DNA from: Lingula anatina
Lineage: Eukaryota; Brachiopoda; Lingulata; Lingulida; Lingulidae
Reading direction: 5' to 3'
Length of the DNA: 48,015 nt
Assembly (NCBI RefSeq): GCF_001039355.2
Contig: NW_019775420.1
Span: 216,202-264,216, forward strand
Within the stretch, counting starts at the first letter, position 1, and every line of letters begins with the position of its first letter. Made by a program: the position numbers and the translations under genes. This document shows, in pieces, positions 21,911-35,200 of this stretch. Below the pieces are notes generated by a model. The model saw nothing but the letters and a program-made list of their open reading frames with translations. It made no database searches and was not told the origin of the DNA.

Positions 21911-24900
21911 TCCAAGATGGCCGCCCATAAATTCAAATGTCATATGTAAATACAAAAATTGATTTTAAAGTTACTTAACGAAATATTATTAAAATGTGCA
22001 CTGATCACAAGTACTTAGGCCTTCTTCAATTATTCAGGCAATTTTCATTTTTCAAGATGGCGACTGAATCCAAGATGACTTCCAATTTCCTTTTTTTTTG
22101 TGTGAAAAATTCAAATTCCTAAATTTGAAATTTTTAATTAACCAAAAATTAGGAATATTTTTTATGTTTTAATGAAATTGAATTAGTTGAAGTCTTTATT
22201 TCCCATTTATACCCATTAGTTTATATTAAAATTGTATATTTAAACACAGATGGCTCTAATCCAAGATGGCCACAACATATTTTTTTATGTTTACGAGCCT
22301 TTCTTACTATAAACATCTCTGACTATTCAATGAAGGATTTATTGCACAAGTTATGGGATGAAATGTATGACTGAATAATTTAATTTATTTTGAGAATTTG
22401 TTCAGGGTTGAAAAATCCAAATTGGCCGTCAATTTTTGGATTCAAAACCTGCATTATTTTGATTTGCATGTTGGAAACATCAAAGTGAATGAAAAGCAAA
22501 ATAAAAGCATATTTTGTAATAAATTTATCTGTATTGCAATGTCCTTCTGCTACTTAGGCATTTTATTTTGCCAAAATGGCAATTTTAGCTTCATTTATCA
22601 TGATTCCAAGATGACCATGGATAAAAATTAACTGCAGGCTACCCGTGTGGACAATACCACATGCTGTGAGCCTTACTAAAATGCAGATTTATGTGCTTTT
22701 TTAACTTATTATTAAATAACTTTTTCCTTGAATTCTTGCAAAGCACATTTCGCAGATTTTTATATTCCAATATTCAAGATGGCTTCCATTACGTACATTA
22801 AATATGCTTATTTATCTGATCCATTACTGATAATATATAGGGAAATAAAATAAACATTTTAAAACCACTGTCACATATATTTTAATGTAGCATGTACCAA
22901 CCAGGCCTTTCTTGCTACTTTGACCATTTATATTTCCTTAAATTCATCCTTTTTTATTAAATTGCCATAAATCAATGATGGCGACAAATGAGAAAAAACT
23001 CCACATTATAGTGAGCTGATTAAGAATGAAATTAAAGCTCTATATCTTTCTAGATTTTAAATTGAATCTCTTTTTCATGCAATAATCCATCTAGTTTTGT
23101 TTAATACAGTGGAAATTTTTGGAAGGCTACAGAATAGAATAAAGGTGATCCCTTCAACACCACTTCATAAGTTCCTTGAATGCATTATTATCCAACACTG
23201 TTCTGTTGAAAATGCTCTACCTAAAGAGATAAAAGATATTCTTGGAGATCCAAACATATGATATTTTTTGCAACTTCTTTGCTGGTCTCAGTTTATGATA
23301 GAGATTAGTTCCCTGCTTTATACATGTAGAACAAAGCTACAGATGCATGTCATCCATCCCTTTTTCTGATAAATTAAATATTTTCACTGTTTGGTTGCTT
23401 GAGTTTAGGATAGTTATGATTCTTCTTTATGATTTACACCTACATCATATCTCTAGTAAGTCCTTTTTTGACTGAGATCCTGGCTCTTCTGTCAAACTTG
23501 ACAGGGAACTTTCAACAAGCAATGTACCAGTAACCCAAATCCATTTGGAATGTAACAATGGAAGTGCTAACATATGAAAAATAGATTTTATAGCCCTAAA
23601 AACATGAAAAAATGCATATAACAAACTATGGGTCATTTAATTGTAAATGATGTCACTCTTGTTAGGGTTTTTTGGCCATTTTGTCTGCACTATTGAAAAT
23701 TGTCACCTTACCTACCAAAATGGTTGATGCTGAAAAAAATAGCTGTCCCTTGTGTGTTAAGCATCAATTTCTGTCAAAGATAACACCAGTTAATCAAAGC
23801 AGTTGAGATTCACTGAGCTCTCTTCAGAACAGGCATAAATACATGCATGTATAAAGTTACGACTCAGTAGTGTGTATTCATCCATGGTAACCTCAAATAC
23901 ATTTTTGTTGGTTGCAATATTGGATATTTTTGATGACTGAAGCTTAGGTAATTACCTTTTTGCAATATTAGATTCTATACTGTGAAAGGACAATGCAGTT
24001 TATCAAAATATATGTATTTATTATTTGCCTATTATTCAATTTGATGTTTTTCAACATGCAAATCAAATTGTAGTATGTCTCGAGAAATTGACGGCCATTT
24101 TGGATTTTTCAACCCTGAAAAAAGCCTCAAAACAATTTAAATTATTCATTCCATAACTTTGGCAATAAAGCACAGATACTGTATATGCATTTAAGTAAGG
24201 TTCACCACATGTGGTATACTGCATTTAAATTTAATTGATGCCCATCTTGGAATCATAATAAATGAAGAAAACATAACCACTTTTTGGCAGAGTAAAGAGT
24301 CTTAGTAGTAATAAAGATCAATGAAGCAAAAGAATATATATATATATATATTTTTTTAATTTGCTTATCATTCAATTTGATGTTTTTCAACATGCAAATC
24401 AAAATATTGCAGATTTTGAATTCAGAAATTGGCGGTCATTTTGAATCTTTCAACCCTGAACAAAGCCTCAAAACAATTAAAATTATTCATTCATACATTT
24501 CATCCCATAACTTGTGCAATAAATCCTTCATTGAGTAGTCTGAGATATTTTAAAGTAAAAATAGCTTGTTGACATGTTAAAAGAAAAAAGCCCATTTTGT
24601 GTGGTGGCCATCTTGGATTTGAGTCATCTGTGTTCAAATGAACAATTTTAAGATAAAGTAACTGGTATAAATTGAACATAAAGACTTCAACTAACTTAAA
24701 TCCATCAAAACATGTTAAATGCTCCTTATTTATGATTAGTAAAAAAATCAAATTTTGATATTTGTATTTTTTCACAAAAGAAATAAAAAGGTTGCCATCT
24801 TGGATTCGGTCACCATCTTGAAATGCCTGAAAAATTGAAAAAGGCCTGAGTGCTTGTAATCAGTGGAAATTTTGATAATATTTAGTTGTTAAGTTACTTT

Positions 24901-24956
24901 AAAATCAATTATAGTATTTACATATGACATATGAATTTATTGGCGGCCACCTTGGT
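21911..24956. mobile_element. Very large foldback with arms of about 0.79 kb
   Basis: The left arm (about 21911-22700) and right arm (about 24166-24956) are reverse complements over most of their length. Matching landmarks from the outside in are CAAGATGGCCGCC/GGCGGCCACCTTG, GTCATATGTAAATAC/GTATTTACATATGAC, GATTTATTGCACAAGTTATGGGATG and its complement, and GTTCAGGGTTGAAA and its complement. A further partial copy of the right arm lies at about 24000-24165. The spacer of about 1.46 kb has no recognised gene. The arms carry repeated CAAGATGGC words. Confidence 0.85.
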
Positions 24957-24999
24957 TTTTTTTTTTTCTTTATTCACAAAAGACAAACAAAAATACATA

Positions 25000-25032
25000 T
25001 GCCAACACACACACACACACACACACGCACAC
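25000..25032. repeat. (CA)n microsatellite
   Basis: Run of CA dinucleotides with a few interruptions (ACACGCACACAAGCACA), just upstream of the PKS. Confidence 0.9.
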
Positions 25033-25887
25033 AAGCACAAGACATTCACTATACATTAAGTAAACATCTTGGATTTTGCTTGTTTCCGGTACAGACGGTT
25101 ACTTTTTCAAGACGGAGACAAGCAGAAATGAAAAATTCAGGTTCTTAACTAGAAGAATCAATCATAAACCCTTTGCCTGAAGGGGGTGCAGCAAAATCCT
25201 TAAATAAGGTCCTTTTCATTTTGGCTCATAAAAACGATATATGTAACTTTTAAAGACATTTAAATTATCTTATGCGGCCTGTTTTTATTTGAGAGTGTAT
25301 TAAGACCTTCTTTTAGACCCCATTCCCATAGATTTTAGATCGATCTATCCCTGTGGGGAGTAAAAGACAAGATTTAAGTGCTGTTAATTATTGGTTGTTT
25401 ATAAGACTCGGTACGCTGGCAATACGCACTATCGGTATCCTCTACCAGGGCCGCAGTTATTATTGTGGACATTTTTGGCTCAAGTGGCAGTGCTTGAGCA
25501 GTTATGCAGTTACGGGGCCCTGTACGTATTGTAAATTTGTGACCGTTGAACCAAAGAGTATTGTCTGCTGTTGCAGCTGAGATGTTTTGCCTTGTAAAAT
25601 TTCCATACATGTACCTGGTAATTTTCCACACATTTGAGAGTATTGGATTCAATTTGACACAAAAAAAAACGGTTTTCTTTCCAAATGACAGATAGCACTA
25701 ATTTTATCATCAACGTGTGCATTTATGAATGAAGCCTTTTTATGTAAACAGACGGTGAGAAAATTAAATGATCTATGATTGTTGGAAAAGATATTTTACA
25801 GAAACAAAAACCATTGCGCACTACTATTCATGTGTTGCTGTAGCAGTTATCTTTTTTATTTATTTTTTTTTTAACATTAAGGAGTCA

Positions 25888-26252
25888 ATGGAGGATCTCA
25901 ATGCTTTAGCCATTGTCGGATTAGGGTGTCGTTTTCCCGGCGCAGATAACTTAGACGAGTTTTGGAAAGTGTTGTGCAATGGCGAAAATCACGTGGTGGA
26001 TATCCCCAAAGATCGTTGGGATAATGACCTGTACTATGATTCTGATCGGCTCTCGACCGGGAAGACATGCATCAAAAAGGCTGGAGTCATCAAAAAGTAA
26101 CTTTACTTAATAAAAGAAGTGACTGAATTGCTATGCTTTTTGTGTCAGTAACACGTTGTCATAATTACATATATATGTGATCTAGCTAAATTTCTCAAAT
26201 GAAATTAAATGATATTTCTGTAACATACATATTATATGAGTAAAATTGGTTC

Positions 26253-26284
<32 letters not shown>

Positions 26285-29200
26285 GTTTTTGTAAGTCTTT
26301 TATCCTCTTTTCCCCCAGTTATGAGTGGTTTGATAATGATATGTACGGCATAAATGATGAGGAAGCACAGCGCATGGACCCCCAGCAGAGATGGGTTCTG
26401 GACTGCTGCTATATGGCACTTGAAAATGCTGGGATTCCGCTTGAAACCGTCCGTGATAGCAACACAGGCGTATACATAGGTATAGTGTAACTGAATACAT
26501 CAATATTTTCCATTCCCCCCGTTTTATTAACACCAAAAGTTGCTGTACGCCGAACTTTCCAATAACTTAAATTGTAACATTTTCTGATCATATGGCAATA
26601 TAACAATGTTCAATTATGTAATCAAAATTTAAGTCAATTTTTTCAGTCAATATTTCGATGTTACAGTATATGTGGCAGCCGCTGGAGTAGTGAATGTGGT
26701 ACCGCTGCAAAACGATCTTTTAACTTGTATTATGACCAAATGAAACTAACTGACCATTTTATATCTCCCCAAACTATTCAGGTAGCATGAACGATGGTTT
26801 CAAAGACATCATGCAAGATCTTGCAGCCATAAATGAGTACTCAGTGACCGGAGTGTCAAGTAGCATACTCTCAGCCAGGGTTTCGTATGTCTTTGGTCTT
26901 CGAGGTCCCTCTATGACCATAGACACTGCCTGTTCCTCGTCACTAGTTGCCATAAATGCGGCTTCAAATGCTTTACAAAACGGTAAGGATACGCAAGGAT
27001 TTATACAAAGCATACAGGAGAAACCGTTTGTATACGCGCAATGTTGTACGACTGCACATAGCATGTGATGTAGGAATTGCTTTGAAATACTCCCCTACCA
27101 AAAATGTTTCACCCTAACGTAATGCATAAAGTGATACAGAAAATAATGTTATAAACCATAATGTTTTTATTCAACTCCTAAAGGAATGTTCTTCACAAAA
27201 AATTACTGATAGTAAAACCAATGAATAAACTAACCATAGTACATATCTTCATATCTTCTATCATATCTTCTCGGTTGGAGAACCCACCTGTTGCCTCCAT
27301 GCGTGGAGTTAAAAGTTCTGTAACGTTTGCGAAGTGATGGCGTTCCACATACGGTGAAAAGATAGTATGAGGGCATTTTTGTTTGCAAGTTGAGTTTGAC
27401 AATCGGCTTGATCGGACCATTTTCCCAAAATGTACGCTGTTTTTTTTTTTTTTTTTTTCTGGTTTTTTAAAGTATATTTTGAATAGTAAAAGCTAAATAT
27501 CTCCCAAACCGAAGGAATCATGGGAAAGTTACTAAAGAGGTCGGACCAAAAGTCATGTGTGGTGATTTCAAATATGACCATAGATTTGACTTTTCATCTA
27601 TATTTCAAGGTCAAATGGGACAAAATTTTGTAAAAATAATACTTTTCAGGTAAAAAATATTCGTTTGTGCTGATTTGCTTTGATATTACAATGTATGTTG
27701 AGAAGTTACACTTGAGGTCTTCTTTCATAATTACAATTAAAATGCCTTTATTAGAGACGTAATTAATCTATGCGATTTCATAATCTAAAAATATCTGTAC
27801 CTGTGGATTTAAATCTTGCCAAATCTTAATAAACTCCCATTCCACTTGCTTTTATTTATTAATAATCACCTCATATCTGTAAACTGTTTTACACTATGCT
27901 TTTTATTCCAGATAATAGTTACATACCAAAATTATGGTACAGAAAAAATAAAATATCGGTGAAGATGCTTTTATAACATTTTATAACATTTTATAAGTGA
28001 TTTAATAATATTTGTTTGAAGCTATATATGTGTCCCCTCAAATCTGATTTTCTATAAGGACTTCAACAAAGGTAAACAAATGTCCATTAAATTAAAAAGA
28101 CACCAGCAAAAGACACCAAATTTACACACGTGTCTAATAGCGCGTGTGTTTACTGCGCACGAAAATTTTCTCACCTAGCGCTGCACGGTATGCCTCCAAC
28201 AGCGTTATAGTTTTGTTTTGTGGGATATAGTCCCATTCTTCCTAAATACCATGAAGGAGTTGGTCCAGATTATAAGGGTGTTGTTTCTAATAATAATAAT
28301 AATAATAATTTATTCAGTTTTTCAAGGCCTCCGGCCCATAGTACATAATAGTAATAATAAAAATAATAATAATAATAATAGTAAAGTCCATTAGAAGTAT
28401 TAAGGATTATTCATTTTTGTCAGTGATCCAAATAAAAGCATTAAATATATAAGCAGCTAGACTAGAGATTAAATTTGTGTCTTTTGTGGTAATTTATCTT
28501 AAAGGTACATACGAACCGAGCATTGGTGGAATGTGTATTCCCAGTAACATATGTACACCACTTATACTAGTTTCTTATACGACTCAAATAAATTTGACAT
28601 GCCAAGGGATAAACTGAATAGATCACTCAATCAGCCATAAAAGAGCTTTAGACTGCTCCTTTCTTTAAATGTTTGGTCGGAAATTTAACCTACTTTCGTG
28701 ACCTACTTTTCTGGCCCATTGACATACAGCATAGAATGCTAGCAGAAAAATCCATTCAAACATCATTTTCGGGTAAATTAAACAATGCAATTTGGTAATT
28801 CTCTTAGTTATACTACTTGAAACTATATGCTAGCATTTGCTTGGTTTTTATGACAAAAAATTGACTTTGTATGCATCTTTAAAAAAAACTTTCTTTAGTA
28901 GGATTATTCACATGCAGATATTTTTTCTCTTAATTCTGTATATGCTACACATGCCATTAAAAATGGTATTCGTCTTCAACATCATAAACATTTTTTTTTT
29001 TTTGTTTCTTCTCTGCAGTGGAACATCGGATTTTAGAGGGAACACTCTATAAATCAAAATAAATGGTATAAAATATAGATACTTTTACCAGTATTTTGTA
29101 TTTGTATACCATTTATAATGTTTCTGGAATAATAAACACGGTTTACAGCACTTTACACATGTGAGGTGATTATTTGTAAAAAAAGGCACATCAAATTGGA

Positions 29201-32200
29201 GATGAGACAACATATTTGATCAAAGGTATGCAAGTTTATGTTGTTGGCATATTTCACGTCGTATTCATTCATTTGAGATACGTCAACAGAAATTAATTTA
29301 AAAAGTCAATAAAACAGATTTCCTTTATATCGGCAATTATATATCCATATTTTTCCACTGACAGTAATATACATGTATGTATACAGCGACGACATAACCC
29401 AAATTTGAGCGTAGCATACCAATGCAAATAAAAACATTATCAGATTTCATGCACACATACACCTGCACAAATGATTAAAAAAAAAATAGCAAGCAACCGT
29501 ATTATTCATGAACGATGTAAAAAGAAAATAAATAATTTTCAAATGCTTCTCGTTGTCACGGAAACGCGTTCGGTTTATGCCCCTATTTCACACAGACCAA
29601 TAATCCCACGAATGGCCATGAATTGACAAATTTCAGGATTCGTGGTTGAATCGTAATCAGTGCGTGAAGTACTTAACAGATTCGTATATATTCGTAGTCA
29701 GTTCTTGCACTTCTTGACAAACAGGAATTAGGGACAAAAACTTTGATGCCCCTACTTCACACAGACCACGAATCCCACGAATCGCCAGGAATCGAAAATT
29801 TCAGTATCAGTATTCAGAATCGTAAACAGTTCGTGGAGTTCTTAACATATTCGTATATAATCGTCAGTTCTTTCTTTCGTAGTCAGTTCTTGCAATTCTT
29901 GATCAATCGGGAACTCGTGGCAAAAATTTTGAGCTGTTCAAAATTTCGGCCACGAACTCCCGCTTCCAAAAAATCGTAGTGACTTTCTGGACAATATTCG
30001 TGCGATTCCAGCCGAATCCCACGAATATTCGTAACACTATCGCACCTGTATCGTAACTGAATCGTAGAGCGTGTCGAATTAGAGCAGAAAATTGGCAAAA
30101 TCTCACGACTCCAGCCGCATCCCACGAATATTCGTAACACTATCGCACCTGTATCGTAACTGAATCGTAGAACGTGTCGAATTAGACCAGAAAATTGGCA
30201 AAATCTCATGAATCCTCACGAATCCTGAAATTTGTCAATTCCTGGCGATTCGTGGGATTCGTGGTCTGTGTGAAATAGGGGCATAACTTGCATTCAGCGA
30301 TGCGTGTTTACAATATCCGTGATGAAGGATGGTGTGAAACCGCGTTCGAGATTACGCGAGATTTAGGACTTACAGGCCATCAAGCGGCAGACCCCCAGAG
30401 CTGGTATACCCCATTAAAACTGGTTGTATATACATACTTTTCAGTTAAAACGTATTGATGTGGTGTATATTTAAATTAATAGGCAGCCGATTTACGCAAA
30501 ATCAAAACTTAAGTAAGTAAGGAAGGAAAGTTCTGATTTTAATTAAAATTGTATGCCCATAGTAAACATAACCTTGTAGCATACCAAAGCATACGTGCAG
30601 AGGGTACGCACGTGACCCCACCCCGTAAACCCACACAGTTAAACCATAATCCATACCTTACAGGAGACTGCGACATGGTGGTGTGCGGGGGAGTTAGCTG
30701 CTTTTTAAATCCGTATGCTAATATTGCACTTAGCAAGTCAGGAATGGTGTCCCCGACAGGCCAATGTAAGGCTTTCACAGCCGAAGCTGACGGATATGCC
30801 CGCGGAGAGGGGTGTGGAATTGTAGTGTTAAAACGACTGAAAGACGTAAGTGAAATGTTCAGTTATGATAACTTATTCAATTTCAGTTTATTTCCTCAAG
30901 CAGCATTATTACAGTCATGTCTGGAACTGGATAAGGCATGTGGCCCCCCCCCCCCCCCCCACATACACACACACACACACGCACACGCACATTAAGGCTA
31001 CAACTTTATCAAAAACTGATTTTTCTGGCTTTGCAATTATTTTTACGCCTGGTCTTTATGGATCTGTTTAAGTCTGAAGCTAGTTTAAGTCTGAAGAGCA
31101 TACAACCAATCACGATCACTTGCTCTACCATAATAAGGTCTATACTCCCTGAGTCTTGCCAAGCAAACTTGTCAACTGTCTTATGAATATTATGTTTCGC
31201 TTCACTTGATTGTGTTTAACTTTTTGGTTTTATTCACCCAGGCTCTGGAGAACAATGACAATATTTGGGGCTTGGTGTCATCGGTCGTGAATCAAGACGG
31301 TTCCACCGCGCACCCGATGACCAGTCCTTCAAAAGACCAACAGATGGCACTTTTCAAAATGCTAAGAGACAAACAAGGCATTGACCCCGACGATATACAG
31401 TATGTCGAGGCTCATGGTAAGTCAGGTTCATTCATCCGTTATTTTCTCTTATCAAATGCGTTTGATGTTCTAAAAGTACAGAAAAAGATTTAGAAACAGC
31501 TGCTATATTTTTTTTATGAATGGCTACAACATCTCCAAGTCACGTAATATTTTGCTTCCTACTATCGAAATATTGGAGGTTAAAAATTATTTCAGTATGA
31601 AGCTGTTGACTGTAGAAAAAATTACTTTATACCTACTAACCTGGTAGTACGTCCAAAGGACACTTAGCCCAAGCATTTGTTTGGGACAAGTTTGATATCC
31701 TATCTAGGGCATCTTGCCCTTTTTGGTAATTTGTTTGTAAGTGTAAGATACATGTATAGGTACATGTACATGCCATACACAACTTCTGGCAAAAAAAGAT
31801 TTTATTCCAGGGACCGGCACCCAGGTTGGAGATATGACAGAGGCTAATTCAATCGGCCAGTTTTTCGAACGAGGTAAGAGACAATTGCCCAGTATTACTA
31901 TAGGCTCCGTGAAGACGAACATAGGTCACCTTGAATCAGCTGCTGGAGTGGCAGGGCTGATCAAAGTTCTTCTCATGATGAAACATGGTCTTTTTGTGCC
32001 CTCCTTACACTTTAAAGATGGCAAACCCAATCCAAAAATACCATTTGAAGACCTTGGCTTGAAAATTTCAACAGAAATGACATCATGGAATTGTCCAAAT
32101 GACCAAAGACGAATGGCATTTGTTAACTCTTTTGGATTCGGAGGAACAAATGCTGCCGCATTCGTGAAGCAGTTTGAATTACCAAAAGCTCCAAGCACCC

Positions 32201-35200
32201 GTAGTGAATTAACTTTTGTTGCCAAGGACTCTGATTCATCCGTAAGCACCCCTCTAAACAAATTTGATGCCGAGATTCGCAAACAGAATGGATCTTCCTT
32301 AGCCATTGGATTGGGTGGTTCTGGTGCCCCTCTTCCCCATAAGGTGATTTGCTTCTCTGCTAACTCGGTGAATTCCCTAAGACGCTCTGCAAATGAAGTA
32401 TTAGATGATATTGCCATCAAAAGTTTGACGGATCAAGATCTTGACAGGCTAATGTATACATCGACATGCAGGAGGACGCACCATCCTGTACGGCTTGCAA
32501 TGGTCACTACCTCTGTTCAAAACCTTCAAGACAACCTCGCCTCGCGTCTAAAACACCAGTTTCATGCTGAGAGAAAAAAGGTGCGTGTCATTTACTTATT
32601 CTCTGGCGTTGCAACAACATGGAAGGGAATGTGTCACCAGTTGCTGATGTTCGACAATGTCTTCTTGGCAAAAATGTCAGAGATTGACAAGATTCTAACC
32701 CCCAAGACAGGTTGGTCTGTCTTAAATAAATTAGTTGAACAGAAAGATGTGTCTGATCCGGAAGTCGAACCAATAGTGATATTTGCTTGTCAGGTTTGTC
32801 TCGTCGCATTGTGGAGCCACTGGGGCATTGAACCGCATGCTGTTGTTGGTCAGTCTGTGGGTGAAGTGGCAGCTTTCTACTGCGCAGGTGTCATGTCCTT
32901 GGAAGAGGCAGCACATATAATTTGTACACGCACAAAATACGCGTCAAAGGCAGGAAAGGGCCACATGATGGTAGTAGAGAATTTTGCTACTGATAGACTT
33001 AGGTCTCTTTTACAAGATAGGTTAAATGGGGAAGTCGATATTGCAATTACCAATAGTCCCATGTCAAATACAGTGTCTGGTAGTCCTGCGTACATAAATT
33101 CACTGAAACAAATCCTCAGTGAACCAAATTATGCCGATGTGAATACCATCGACTTGCCCGTCCATATTGCCTATCATTCTCAACACATGGAAGCTGCTGG
33201 TCAGAATATTGAGCTTGAACTTAAGGATATGACACTGGGGTCCGCTCGCAAAGTCAAGCACAGGACGCAAAAGATTGCATTATACTCAACGGTGACGGGT
33301 AGATGTTTGAAAACAGAAGATCATGTCCCTAGTTCATACTGGAGAGAGAACGTCAGAGAACCTGTTTTGTTGAATGAGGCCATTGGAGCTGCGCTTCAGG
33401 AGGAGTGCACCAACGTTGTGTTGGAGATTGGTCCAAGACCAGTTTTTAGACGTTTCATTGATCAGTTTGAAAATGCTAATGGCGTGGTTGTGCTTCCATC
33501 TATGAAGAAGGGACTGAGCGCAGAGCCCCTTCTTCTTTCATTAGCTGAGATGTACGAAAGAGGGGTGAATCCAATGTGGAACAAAATTGTTTCTATTCCA
33601 GTGGCTCTAGGAGACAAGCCTAGACATCATTTTGACCCAAAACCAAATATCGTCCACATGCGTACTGCAAGGGAGCAGCAATATGGCATGCACCATTCGT
33701 CTCATCCGTACATGCAAAGAATGCCAGGTTCCAAGCCAGAATACGTGGTAACCATGAATAAAAGTTCAACCCCTTTTATTTATGACCATGTTATGGTAGG
33801 AGCAGGAATTGTGGTTCCTGGTGCATTTTATGCAGACGTGGCTCTCACTGCAGTATCCGAGATTTCAAACAGGCCTTCTGAATATTTCTTGGTTCAGATC
33901 AATTTTGTAGAGCCATTGTTTGTCAGCAGTGACAGTGAGATGGATGTTCATGTAGTGTTTGAGCTTAATGAGGCATGTGAAATTGGAAAAGATATCTATC
34001 ATTTTGCAATCAAGGACGATAAGAAAACATATGCCGCAGGGGAAATTGTGAGGGAGGATGAGGTACAAAAAAGTTCTATACCAGATATCCGTGGCATTGA
34101 AAGCAGATGCACGATAAATGTGCCTGTTGACCAGATTTACGATGGGCTACACCACGCTGGGTTTGATTATGGACCGACAATGAAATTTATTACTAACTTT
34201 TTAGTGAACAAAGAAGAATGCATCTCAACACTTGCAATTCCACAGAGCATCATTGAAGATATGTACCGCACTTCAATCCATCCTTCAGTTCTAGATTCAC
34301 TCTTGCAAACTGCAGGGGTTTTCTGCTCAGGCCCATTGCATGACCAAGGGCAAGATACCAAAATGATCCCAATCAGTCTTGGCAGCATAAGAGTGCTGCA
34401 AAAGCCCTCCCCTATCATGAAGGCTTACTGTCGAATTATGCATCACAGTTCTGGTAAAGCCCATTTCAACTGCTTCCTTTTGTCGATGAAAGGGGATATC
34501 ATTGCAGAATTACGGAACTGTGTGATGAAATTGATCGGCAAGAACACACCAGAGAATTTCCTTGGTCATCTTACCTGGCACAGGGCAAAGCTAGATGTGC
34601 CTAAGACAAAACACCAAAGTAAAGGGCTGGTTTTGGTGGACAAGAATAGTGCAGTGCAGTGGAAGGAGGGTGGGATAGGTTTTCCAGAATGTAGCGGAGA
34701 AAGGGAACTCGGAGATTGGATGGAAAGAAACATTCCAAATTATTTGCAAGATCCAAATTACATCATATACGCTTGGGGAGCAAGAACAGCCAACGATGTC
34801 AAAATGGACACAAAGAAAATGTTTGAGGGATGTCATAGAGCATGCACAGGTTTGCGTCTTCTCATGAAGATTCTCATTGATATGCAAATTACAATCCCCG
34901 TCATCGTCCTTACAGTTTCATGCCAAAGCCTGAGTTTTCACGACTTTCAAGGATCACCTCATTTTACCCCATTTGGTGCCCAGCTTTGGGGAATGGTGAG
35001 ATGCTTCTTAAAAGAGGAGACATATGAGAAAATAAGTCTTGTTGATCTCTATTCTGGGTCCCCTGAAGAGACAGAAACTCTCAGGTGCTACCTTGAAGAT
35101 GCTGATTCCTTTGTAGCAAACCACCCAGAAATTGTGATTAAAGAAGAAAGTGTGTACAAACCATCTCCAACCAAGGCATCAACGGATCTCAACTATGCCA

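Larger units (their letters stand above)
25888..32175 (+). other. Ketosynthase domain of the PKS (residues about 1-431)
   Basis: Spread over all six exons. The active-site cysteine lies in [14 protein letters not shown] (C177, exon 3), the first histidine in VEAHGTGT (H309, at the exon 5/6 junction) and the second in [12 protein letters not shown] (H349). The end is marked by [13 protein letters not shown]. Complete Cys-His-His triad, so condensation activity is expected. Confidence 0.95.

Noticed and set aside
25768-25887. In-frame hydrophobic extension upstream of the PKS start
   Set aside because: It reads like a membrane segment (VAVAVIFFIYFFF) but comes from T-rich DNA, and KS domains begin at [12 protein letters not shown] treat it as leader or intron.
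30549-30995. 148-codon frame extending PKS exon 4 at both ends
   Set aside because: Only 30664-30845 matches ketosynthase sequence. The flanks are intron, bounded by TTACAG and GTAAGT signals with correct phase.
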